Of a DNA stretch of 38,571 nucleotides, positions 1 to 6,456 are shown one piece after another; the first letter of the stretch is position 1; each line of letters starts with the position of its first letter. A model generated the notes under the pieces. It ran no database searches and was not told where the DNA came from. It worked only from the letters and a program-made list of their open reading frames with translations. Location: contig JAHDCV010000034.1 of assembly GCA_020629695.1 (NCBI GenBank), forward strand, positions 1 through 38,571. Reading direction: 5' to 3'. This DNA comes from Acidimicrobiales bacterium (lineage in GTDB: Bacteria > Actinomycetota > Acidimicrobiia > Acidimicrobiales > SZUA-35). The position numbers were made by a program, and so were the translations under genes.

Positions 1-63
1 GCCTCGCACCCGCTTTCCGAAGTTGGAGCCGATGCAGTCGGGTCTGCCGTCGTGAGTCTTCGA

Positions 64-222
64 CTAGTCGGTTTCCGAAACCCGACCCGTCTCTGCCTTG
101 TCAAGGCGCGACCGCATCTCAGCCAGCAGCCATTCCGGGGCGTCGACCGACTCCATCGACTCGATGAGCTCGCGGCTCGGAACACGATCGATCGTTCCGG
201 TGTGCATCTCAACGGGGGACAT
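64..222 (-). CDS. Small 52-aa hypothetical protein
   Basis: I do not recognise this protein. It starts at ATG (222-220) and ends at TAG (66-64). It is acidic in the middle (ELIESMESVDAPEW), has a charged helix-like stretch (LLAEMRSRLDKAE) and no membrane segment. AGGA lies 7 nt before the ATG. The start is 9 nt after the stop of the membrane GAF-like gene on the same strand, so the two are probably co-transcribed. Good ribosome-site spacing and the tight linkage support a real gene; there is no family evidence. It could be a small partner or regulator of the membrane protein, but that is inference. Nothing callable was seen in bases 1-63 beyond its end. Confidence 0.5.
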   Translation of the reverse strand: MSPVEMHTGTIDRVPSRELIESMESVDAPEWLLAEMRSRLDKAETGRVSETD

Positions 223-231
223 AGACGAATC

Positions 232-1032
232 CTAACTCTCTTGAGCGGCGAGCTTCCGCGCATCGCGGATCGCCTCGAACGGCGTGGTGGCGCTAGCAGC
301 AACGGTGGCGAGATCGTCAGCAAGGCTCTCCAGGTGTCGAAACGAACCGCCGGGGCCCGTTACCGAAACCACGCCGACTGCCTCGGTACCCTCGGATGCG
401 TAGACCGGGGAGGCGAACACGGTCGTGTAGTCAGTCACAGTCCGAAACTCTTCGAACGAGAGCCCCATACGAAGCTCATCGGGAAGCTCATCCCACAGCG
501 TCGAGTCCTCGTGCCGCGCCGCCAGTTTCAGATCGGCCTGGTCGAGATTGAGAGTGACATGGGTGTTGGTACTGAGTGCCCAACCGACCACGCCCTTTCC
601 CCTTCGAAACTCAATCGGAGTCATCGAACCGCTCCGAAGGGTGAAGCTCGCGACTCGATCAAGGCTCTCTCCATCGGGCAGCACGAGAAGAGCGACGACC
701 GACCAGTCGAGCGGCGACACTGCGTCCGGGGCCGAACGAGCGACGAGCCGGTAGAGCGAGCGGAGAAGACGCCGGAGATCGCGGCTGCTCGCATCGATCT
801 GGCGTGCGGCGTCTCGCTCCGCTCTGAGGTGTTGAATCCTCGTTTCCTGACGGGGAACAACGAGGGCACCAACCGACACGATGAGAACGCTGAGGACGAA
901 CAGAACCTGAAGAACCCGCGGAGCGTCCTCGAAGTCCCCGAGCACGCTGAAGACTCCGACGAGTACGGAGGACGCGAATGCCACGGCCGCCCAAACGCGA
1001 GCTGCATTCATCCTCAGTCGTTCCACCGTCAC
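232..1032 (-). CDS. Two-helix membrane protein with GAF-like sensor domain
   Basis: The protein has about 266 aa. Two hydrophobic helices (about residues 14-32 and 40-60) precede a charged coiled-coil-like linker (about 64-95). A cytoplasmic domain of about 160 residues then resembles GAF folds: alternating strands, a central GKGVVGWAL segment and a closing AVGVVSVTG strand. No kinase, cyclase or DNA-binding output domain follows, so it is either a stand-alone sensor or works with a partner such as the 52-aa gene 9 nt downstream. GTG 1032 is the longest start; GTG 1026 has AGAAGG 9 nt upstream and fits better, and ATG 1011 is also possible. Base composition looks less GC-rich than that of neighbouring genes. 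The GAF assignment rests on pattern only. Confidence 0.6.
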   Translation of the reverse strand: MTVERLRMNAARVWAAVAFASSVLVGVFSVLGDFEDAPRVLQVLFVLSVLIVSVGALVVPRQETRIQHLRAERDAARQIDASSRDLRRLLRSLYRLVARSAPDAVSPLDWSVVALLVLPDGESLDRVASFTLRSGSMTPIEFRRGKGVVGWALSTNTHVTLNLDQADLKLAARHEDSTLWDELPDELRMGLSFEEFRTVTDYTTVFASPVYASEGTEAVGVVSVTGPGGSFRHLESLADDLATVAASATTPFEAIRDARKLAAQES

Positions 1033-1080
1033 CCGCCTTCTCGATTCGGATCGAAGCTAACACCGCCCTCCGACAGTGAA

Positions 1081-1093
1081 CCTCGGACCGAGG
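1081..1093. promoter_or_regulatory. Palindrome next to the Rieske gene ribosome site
   Basis: CCTCGGACCGAGG is a perfect 6-1-6 palindrome. It overlaps the AGGGAGG Shine-Dalgarno sequence (1091-1097) of the Rieske gene at its right edge. It lies between two divergent genes, next to an operon that encodes a TetR-type regulator, so it could be an autoregulatory operator or an mRNA hairpin hiding the ribosome site. Function is inferred from position only. Confidence 0.35.
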
Positions 1094-1103
1094 GAGGCCT
1101 CCC

Positions 1104-2261
1104 GTGAGCAATGACCTCATCGCGAAGCTGGCCGCGGTGCGGCAGGGCTTCGACGCCGCGAATCCGGCGGCGTCGATGTCGCTGCGGGCCGAGGCGTACG
1201 TCGACCCGTTCTGGTTCGAGATCGAGACCGACGCGGTGTTCGCCCGTTCGTGGCAGTGGGTGTGCCACACGGAGAAACTCCGATCCCCCGGCAACTACGT
1301 GGCCGCCGAGGTCGCCGGCAGACCGATCGTGATCGTGCGGGGCCCCGGCGAAGACAACGGTGACCTGCGTGCCTTCTACAACGTCTGCAAGCACCGGGCC
1401 CATCACCTGGTGGAGGGTGAGGGCACGATCCGGGCGCTCACCTGCCCGTATCACGCCTGGGTGTACGACCTCGGAGGTCGGCTCAAGACGGCCCGCCACA
1501 CGAACCATCTCGACGGCTTCGACGTCAAGGACGTCTGCCTCGACCAGATCGCCGTGACCGAGTTCGGCGGGTTCGTCTACGTGAACCTCGACGAGTCCGC
1601 CGAGCCGCTCGCGACCGCCGCCGGCGACCTCGGCGCCGAGGTCGCCCACTGGGCGCCCGACGTCGAGCAGCTCACCTTCGCCCACCGGCTCGAGTACACG
1701 ATCGACAGCAACTGGAAGAACGTCGTCGACAACTTCCTCGAGTGTTACCACTGCCACGTCGCCCACGCCGACTTCGTGTCGCTGGTCGACATGGACACCT
1801 ATTCGGTGACGACCCACGGCATCTACTCGTCCCACATGGCCGAGGCGGGCAAGACCGCCAACTCGGCCTATGACGTCTCCGACGCCACGGTCACCGACCA
1901 CGCCGTCTGGTGGTTGTGGCCGAACACCTGCATCATGCGCTACCCCGGTCGGGGCAACATGATCGTGATGCAGATCATCCCCGTCGGCCCCGGCCGCACG
2001 GCGGAGACCTACGACTTCTTCCTCGAGTCGCCCGAGCCGAACGAGGCCGAGCTCGACTCGATCCGCTACCTCGACGAGGTGCTCCAGCCGGAGGACATCG
2101 GCCTCGTCGAGAGTGTGCAACGGGGCATGGCGACCCGGGCGTTCGACCAGGGCCGCATCGTCGTCGACCCATCGGGGTCCGGCCTGAGCGAGCACGCCCT
2201 CCACCACTTCCATGGACTGGTACTCGACCACTACGACGCCTTCCTGAGCGGCGCGAGTTGA
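1104..2261 (+). CDS. Rieske non-heme iron oxygenase, alpha subunit (GbcA/CntA-like)
   Basis: This 385-aa ring-hydroxylating-type oxygenase has an N-terminal Rieske 2Fe-2S site (Cys95-x-His97, Cys114-x2-His117) and a C-terminal mononuclear iron site (His216-x4-His221 in LECYHCHVAH). Asp209 is the likely electron-bridging residue and a later Asp in QPEDIGLVE is the likely third ligand. The LECYHC motif and the length fit the group holding glycine betaine, choline, stachydrine and carnitine oxygenases better than classical aromatic dioxygenases; there is no beta subunit gene nearby. The GTG start has AGGGAGG 6 nt upstream. The stop overlaps the SDR start by one base (TGATG). No reductase gene is adjacent, so electrons must come from a partner elsewhere. 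The substrate is not determined; a betaine-type compound is inferred also from the BetI-like regulator two genes on. Confidence 0.85.
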   Translation: MSNDLIAKLAAVRQGFDAANPAASMSLRAEAYVDPFWFEIETDAVFARSWQWVCHTEKLRSPGNYVAAEVAGRPIVIVRGPGEDNGDLRAFYNVCKHRAHHLVEGEGTIRALTCPYHAWVYDLGGRLKTARHTNHLDGFDVKDVCLDQIAVTEFGGFVYVNLDESAEPLATAAGDLGAEVAHWAPDVEQLTFAHRLEYTIDSNWKNVVDNFLECYHCHVAHADFVSLVDMDTYSVTTHGIYSSHMAEAGKTANSAYDVSDATVTDHAVWWLWPNTCIMRYPGRGNMIVMQIIPVGPGRTAETYDFFLESPEPNEAELDSIRYLDEVLQPEDIGLVESVQRGMATRAFDQGRIVVDPSGSGLSEHALHHFHGLVLDHYDAFLSGAS

Positions 2262-3076
2262 TGGGCACACTCGACGACCGGGTCGCGCTCGTCACCGGCG
2301 GCCGTGGTGGCGTCGGCCGGGCGGTCTGCGCACGCTTCCTCGACGAGGGTGCCACCGTGTACGCCGCGGACCTGGACCCTGGCGGCTCACTGCCCGACGA
2401 GGATGCCGGCGCCTCAGATGGCCTCCGGTTCGTCGAGGTCGACGTGACGTCCGAGCCGTCGGTCGAGGCGGCAATGGCGACCGTCGCGGCCGAGGAGAAC
2501 CGACTCGACATCGTCGTCAACGCCGCCGGCATCGAGATCGAGCACACGATCGAGCAGACGAGCCTCGACGACTGGAACCGGATCTTCGCCGTCAACGTGA
2601 CGGGCACGTTCCTCGTCTCGAAGCACGCCCTGCCGTTGCTCCGCCGCACGATCGGCGACCGACCGGGCGGGCCGGCGATCGTCAACATCGGCTCCTACGA
2701 CGGCTTCATCGCCGACCCCCGGCTCGCCGCCTACTGCGCCACCAAGGGTGCGGTGCACGCCCTCACGAAGGCGATGGCTTGCGACCACGGACCCGAGGGC
2801 ATTCGGGTCAACGCCGTCTGTCCCGGCTACGTCGACACCCCGATGCTCCAGTCCTTCTTCGCCGGCGGCGCGCAGACCGACGACGATCCCGATGCCAGCA
2901 TCGACAGCCTCCAGCAGGCCGTCCGCGACGTGCACCCGTTGCGCACCTACGGCACGCCGACCGACATCGCCAACCTCATCCACTGGCTGGCCTCCGACGA
3001 AGCCCGTTACGCCACGGGTGCGCTCTGGGTCATCGACGGCGGGCTCTCGGCCCAGGTTCAGCAGATGAGGCTCTAG
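2261..3076 (+). CDS. SDR-family NAD(P)-dependent oxidoreductase
   Basis: This 271-aa classical short-chain dehydrogenase/reductase shows the cofactor motif TGGRGGVG (residues 12-19), Asp37 after the second strand (suggesting NAD(H) preference), NAAG (87-90), Asn112, and the catalytic Ser145, Tyr158 and Lys162 (YCATK). The C-terminal GALWVIDGG strand is typical. It is translationally coupled to the Rieske oxygenase by a 1-nt overlap and lies 9 nt before the TetR gene, so it probably oxidises an alcohol or aldehyde intermediate of the same pathway. The substrate cannot be read from sequence. Confidence 0.9.
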   Translation: MGTLDDRVALVTGGRGGVGRAVCARFLDEGATVYAADLDPGGSLPDEDAGASDGLRFVEVDVTSEPSVEAAMATVAAEENRLDIVVNAAGIEIEHTIEQTSLDDWNRIFAVNVTGTFLVSKHALPLLRRTIGDRPGGPAIVNIGSYDGFIADPRLAAYCATKGAVHALTKAMACDHGPEGIRVNAVCPGYVDTPMLQSFFAGGAQTDDDPDASIDSLQQAVRDVHPLRTYGTPTDIANLIHWLASDEARYATGALWVIDGGLSAQVQQMRL

Positions 3077-3085
3077 GTTCGAGCC

Positions 3086-3649
3086 ATGGCCGAGGACAAA
3101 CGTGCCCGGATCCTCGAGGGTGTCATGCGCGTGCTGGCCCGAGACGGGCTCGCCGGTGTGACGATGCGAGCGGTCGCCACGGAAGCCGGCGTCGCGCTCG
3201 GGTTGCTGAACTATCACTTCGAGGACAAGGACTCCTTGGTCGCCGCGGCGCTGGAACGGATCGGCGAGCAGGACGCGGAGCTCGTCGCCCCCGAACCCGG
3301 CCTCGACCCCGGCGCCCAGCTGCGCCACGCCCTCGATCGGGTCGCGGCGCCGGAGTTCCTCGAGGTCGGCTACCTCTCGATGCGCCTCCAGTTGTGGTCG
3401 GTGGCGCCGACCTCGCCGGCGATGGGTGACATCAACCGACGGGCGCAGCGGCGCTACCGAGCCGGCCTCGTCGAGCTGATTCAGGGCGCCAATCCGGACC
3501 TCGACGACGCCGAGGCGATGCGTCGAGCCGCCGACATCCTCATCATCCAGAACGGGGTGTGGCTGACCTCGGCCCTGATCGTCGACGACGACGCGATCCG
3601 ACGCAGCATCGACCGCTGTCTCGAGATCGCGATGACCGCGACGGACTGA
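3086..3649 (+). CDS. TetR-family regulator, BetI-like
   Basis: This 187-aa protein has an N-terminal TetR helix-turn-helix (about residues 8-52: ILEGVMRVLARDGLAGVTMRA then VALGLLNYHFEDKDSLV) and a helical ligand domain resembling BetI-type C-termini (LWSVAPTSPAM, INRRAQRRYRAGL). It is the last gene of the Rieske-SDR operon and probably represses it when inducer is absent. BetI itself responds to choline, but the ligand here is unknown. The palindrome at 1081-1093 is a candidate operator. It could also act on unlinked genes. Confidence 0.88.
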   Translation: MAEDKRARILEGVMRVLARDGLAGVTMRAVATEAGVALGLLNYHFEDKDSLVAAALERIGEQDAELVAPEPGLDPGAQLRHALDRVAAPEFLEVGYLSMRLQLWSVAPTSPAMGDINRRAQRRYRAGLVELIQGANPDLDDAEAMRRAADILIIQNGVWLTSALIVDDDAIRRSIDRCLEIAMTATD

Positions 3650-3699
3650 CGTGTTCCGTGGGCCCTCAGACCCACTCTGGGGCACGGGCACGCTGCCCT

Positions 3700-3966
3700 G
3701 CGCCCACGTCGTGCAACAAGCACTCCAGCCCGTTCGCTGGCGGCCCGTTGCGGACCCAGCGGCTTTCACACTCCGGCGGGAACATCCGGCGATGGAACTC
3801 CGCAACGACCACCTCCGGCACGTCGTCACCGAGATCGTCTGGGAGTACGGCGGCGTGACCACGACCGACCAGATCCGTGCCGAGGTGCACGCTCGTTGGA
3901 CGACGCGGGCAGGAGGCAGTCGTTGTCGACCCGCCTCGGGGAGCGGTTGTTGCACCACGTGGGCGC
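3700..3966. repeat. Inverted repeat, 19/20 match, flanking a small broken gene
   Basis: The left copy at 3700-3719 (GCGCCCACGTCGTGCAACAA) matches the reverse complement of 3947-3966 at 19 of 20 positions. Weaker matching continues inward (CTCC on both sides). The arms are 227 bp apart. Read as protein, the arms give LLHDVGA on the minus strand and LLHHVGA on the plus strand. No target-site duplication is evident next to the arms. It may be a remnant of a small non-autonomous element, a duplicated gene end, or a folding RNA. Confidence 0.5.
3792..3966 (+). pseudogene. Small gene broken by an apparent frameshift at about 3895
   Basis: From ATG 3792 one frame reads MELRNDHLRHVVTEIVWEYG and continues to EVHAR with almost all G/C third positions. 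At about 3895 that frame turns into Cys/Arg-rich nonsense, while the next frame (from 3896) continues LDDAGRRQSLSTRLGERLLH, again with G/C third positions throughout. One missing base near 3895 would join the two into one helical, basic, possibly DNA-binding small protein. The second frame stays open into the heliorhodopsin gene, so its true end is unclear; third-position bias fades after about 3966. The rest of 3650-4078 holds only the inverted repeat and no other gene I can support. Alternatives are a sequencing error or two unrelated short frames. Confidence 0.45.
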
Positions 3967-4078
3967 GACGCCATCGGGACCCTGGGTCCCCGGACGTGGA
4001 CGTCTCGCCACGATCCAGCACCGCCGACGCTCGATCCGGCAGGCTGGCGGTCCCTTCTCAACTGAAAGAAGCGCGCTC

Positions 4079-4909
4079 ATGAGCCATCCGCGCCTCACGC
4101 CCCGTCATCCCGTCCTCGAGGCCGTGCCGTCGGTCGAGACCGACGGCCGCCTCGCCCGCCTCCGTCGGTTCAACCTCGTCATGGGCATCCTCCACGCCGT
4201 CTCCGGCGCGGCGATGCTCGCACTCTCGAACGACTTCAGCCTCGCCGTGACGACGTTCTACGTGAACGGTCCCCCCGGCACGCCGCTCGATCAGGGCGTG
4301 TTCGGTGAGGCCTTCTCGGTCGCGATCGGTCCGGCAACCGCCGCCTTCCTGTTCCTCTCCGCCCTGTTCCACCTGATCATCGTGATCCCCGGTGGCTTCG
4401 CCTTCTACGGGCGGGAACTGTCCTACGGGCGGAACCGCATCCGCTGGGTCGAGTACTCGCTGTCCTCGACCGTGATGATCCTGCTGATCGCGATGGTGAC
4501 CGGCCTCACCGATCTCGCCGCGCTCATCGCCATCGCCGCCGCCAACGTCTCCATGATCCTGTTCGGCTGGATCATGGAGATGGTCAACGACTCCACCACC
4601 GGCATGGTCTGGTGGTCGCCGTTCTGGTTCGGCTGCATCGCCGGCGCCGCTCCCTGGGTCGGCCTCGTCGCCTACCTCTGGGTCAACGTCGGCTCCAACG
4701 GTGCGGAAGGCCCGCCGACCTTCGTCTACGGGATCCTCGTGACGATCTTCGCCTTCTTCAACTGCTTCGCCCTCAACCAGTGGCTGCAGTACAAGCGCAT
4801 CGGCCCATGGCGTGACTACCTGTTCGGCGAGCGGACCTACATCGTCCTCAGCCTCGTGGCGAAGAGTGCGCTGGCCTGGCAGGTTTTCGCCAACACCCTC
4901 ATCGACTGA
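4079..4909 (+). CDS. Heliorhodopsin
   Basis: This 276-aa seven-helix retinal protein is recognised with confidence. The Schiff-base lysine is Lys262 in SLVAKSALAWQ (helix 7), the counterion is Glu125 in RWVEYSLSS (helix 3), and the family histidines are His39 (helix 1) and His98 (SALFH, helix 2). Other hallmarks are FYVNGPPGT, ILFGWIME, PFWFGCIAG, FVYGI and LFGERTYIVLS. Approximate helices: 31-51, 78-105, 122-142, 144-166, 180-203, 213-237, 249-274. Heliorhodopsins have a cytoplasmic N-terminus, opposite to type-1 rhodopsins, a slow photocycle and mostly no clear ion transport; a light-sensing role is assumed. ATG 4079 has only a weak purine tract (GAAAGAAG) upstream. The VOC gene follows 18 nt later. 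The same frame is open upstream to 3896, but the residues there do not look like this family. Confidence 0.97.
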   Translation: MSHPRLTPRHPVLEAVPSVETDGRLARLRRFNLVMGILHAVSGAAMLALSNDFSLAVTTFYVNGPPGTPLDQGVFGEAFSVAIGPATAAFLFLSALFHLIIVIPGGFAFYGRELSYGRNRIRWVEYSLSSTVMILLIAMVTGLTDLAALIAIAAANVSMILFGWIMEMVNDSTTGMVWWSPFWFGCIAGAAPWVGLVAYLWVNVGSNGAEGPPTFVYGILVTIFAFFNCFALNQWLQYKRIGPWRDYLFGERTYIVLSLVAKSALAWQVFANTLID

Positions 4910-4927
4910 ACGTCAGGCAGACACGAC

Positions 4928-5287
4928 ATGACCAGCCGCCTCGCCAATCTCACCTTCGACAGCCATGATCCGCTCGCACTCGCGGGATTCTGGAGCGGCG
5001 TGCTCGATCAGCCCGTCGACGAGGGGGCGAGCGAGTTCTTCGCGACGATCAACCAGGGACCGAGCAGCGACGGGCCGACCTGGATGTTCCTCGCGGTCGA
5101 GGAGGGCAAGACCGCCAAGAACCGACTCCATCTCGACATCGAGACGGAGGACCCGGACACGGAGATCCCGCGGCTGCTCGACCTCGGCGCCACTCGGCTG
5201 GCCGACAAGGCCGAATGGGGCCACACCTGGACCATCATGGCCGACCCCGAGGGCAACGAGTTCTGTGTGTCGAAGCCACACATGTGA
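4928..5287 (+). CDS. VOC/glyoxalase-like domain protein
   Basis: This 119-aa single-domain protein of the vicinal oxygen chelate superfamily shows an N-terminal strand-helix unit (LTFDSHDPLALAGFWSGVL), a middle RLHLDIET metal-strand and the typical C-terminal MADPEGNEFCV. Such proteins include glyoxalases, dioxygenases and antibiotic-binding proteins, and this subgroup is usually uncharacterised. It lies 18 nt after heliorhodopsin and 11 nt before the acyl-CoA dehydrogenase, all on one strand, so it is probably part of the same transcript. The substrate is unknown. Confidence 0.85.
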   Translation: MTSRLANLTFDSHDPLALAGFWSGVLDQPVDEGASEFFATINQGPSSDGPTWMFLAVEEGKTAKNRLHLDIETEDPDTEIPRLLDLGATRLADKAEWGHTWTIMADPEGNEFCVSKPHM

Positions 5288-5298
5288 GAATCGGCGGC

Positions 5299-6456
5299 GT
5301 GAGCACCGCAGCACCCTCGATCTACGACGAGACCCACGACCTGTTCCGCGACAGCTTCCGTTCGTTCGTGGAGGACCGCATGGTCCCACACACCCACGAG
5401 TGGGAGTCGGCCGGGATCATGGACCGGGCGATCTACGCCGAGGCCGGCAAACACGGCTTCCTCGGCTTCGCCCTGCCCGAGGAACACGGCGGCGGCGGGA
5501 CCGACGACTTCCGCTTCAACGCCATCATCTCCGAGGAGCTCGCCCGCTACGGGCTCGGCGGTGCCGGCCTCGGCATCACGCTCCACAACGACATCACCAC
5601 CCCGTACTACGTGGAGTACTGCAACGACGAGCAGGCGGCACGGTGGATGCCCGGCATCGCCTCGGGTGAGCTCATCACCGCCATCGCCATGACCGAACCG
5701 GGCACCGGCTCGGACCTGCAGGGCATCCAGACCACGGCGGTGCGAGACGGCGACGAGTGGATCCTCAACGGCTCGAAGACCTTCATCACGAACGGCATCA
5801 ACTCCGACCTGATCATCGTCGTCGCCCGCACGAAGCCGGAGGGCGGCAAGAACGGCATGACGCTGTTCGTCGTCGAGCGGGGCATGGAGGGGTTCGACCG
5901 GGGCCGGAATCTCGAGAAGATCGGTCAGCACTCCCAGGACACGGCCGAGCTCTTCTTCGACGACGTCCGGGTCCCGGTGGCCAATGTGATGGGTGAAGAG
6001 GGTCGGGCGTTCGACTACCTCGGCTTCAACCTCGCTCAGGAGCGCCTGTCGATCGGTCTCTTCCAGGTCGCGACGGCCAAGGCCGCCCTCGAGTGGACGG
6101 TCGAGTACGTCAAGGAACGCACCGCCTTCGGCAGCCCGCTCGCGTCGTTCCAGAACACGAAGTTCGAGCTCGCCGAGATGGCGACCGAGATCGCCGTGAC
6201 CCAGCCGTTCATCGATCAGTGCGTCATGAAGCTCAATGCCGGCGAGCTGACGCCCGCCGACGCCGCCATGGCGAAGATGTGGGGCTCCGAGCTGTCGTGC
6301 CGGGTGACCGACCGCTGCCTGCAGCTCTTCGGTGGCTACGGCTACACCACCGAATACCCGATCTCGCGGGCATTCGTCGACGCCCGGGTCACCACGATCT
6401 ACGGTGGCACGTCGGAGATCATGAAGACCATCATCTCGAAGGACGTGCTGGCCTGA
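5299..6456 (+). CDS. Acyl-CoA dehydrogenase (LCAD/IVD-like active site)
   Basis: This 385-aa FAD enzyme carries out alpha,beta-dehydrogenation of acyl-CoA thioesters. It has the signature AMTEPGTGSDL (about 130-140), the FAD/ETF motif QLFGGYGYTTEYP and the C-terminal IYGGTSEIMK. In medium- and short-chain enzymes the catalytic Glu lies in this last motif (YEGT); here it is Gly, as in long-chain and isovaleryl-CoA dehydrogenases, where the base is the Glu of the helix-G motif. Here that is Glu248 in AQERLSIG. Start GTG 5299 is chosen because GGCGG lies just upstream; GTG 5284, overlapping the VOC stop, is the alternative. The stop overlaps the next gene (CTGA). The chain-length substrate is unknown. 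Confidence 0.93.
   Translation: MSTAAPSIYDETHDLFRDSFRSFVEDRMVPHTHEWESAGIMDRAIYAEAGKHGFLGFALPEEHGGGGTDDFRFNAIISEELARYGLGGAGLGITLHNDITTPYYVEYCNDEQAARWMPGIASGELITAIAMTEPGTGSDLQGIQTTAVRDGDEWILNGSKTFITNGINSDLIIVVARTKPEGGKNGMTLFVVERGMEGFDRGRNLEKIGQHSQDTAELFFDDVRVPVANVMGEEGRAFDYLGFNLAQERLSIGLFQVATAKAALEWTVEYVKERTAFGSPLASFQNTKFELAEMATEIAVTQPFIDQCVMKLNAGELTPADAAMAKMWGSELSCRVTDRCLQLFGGYGYTTEYPISRAFVDARVTTIYGGTSEIMKTIISKDVLA

Noticed and set aside
3659-3676. GTGGG...CCCAC hairpin after the TetR gene as a terminator
   Set aside because: The stem is only 5 bp with an 8-nt loop and no T-tract; too weak to list.
3700-3740. A tRNA or structured RNA gene in the gene-poor region
   Set aside because: No T-loop consensus, acceptor pairing or CCA end could be found.
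2414-4021. 535-codon open frame on the minus strand
   Set aside because: It is antisense to the SDR and TetR genes and has no family pattern; only its part in the gene-poor region 3650-4021 was considered further.
4905-4918. CTGAACGTCAG palindrome between heliorhodopsin and VOC genes
   Set aside because: It only partly resembles the operator (spacing differs) and includes the stop codon; likely chance.
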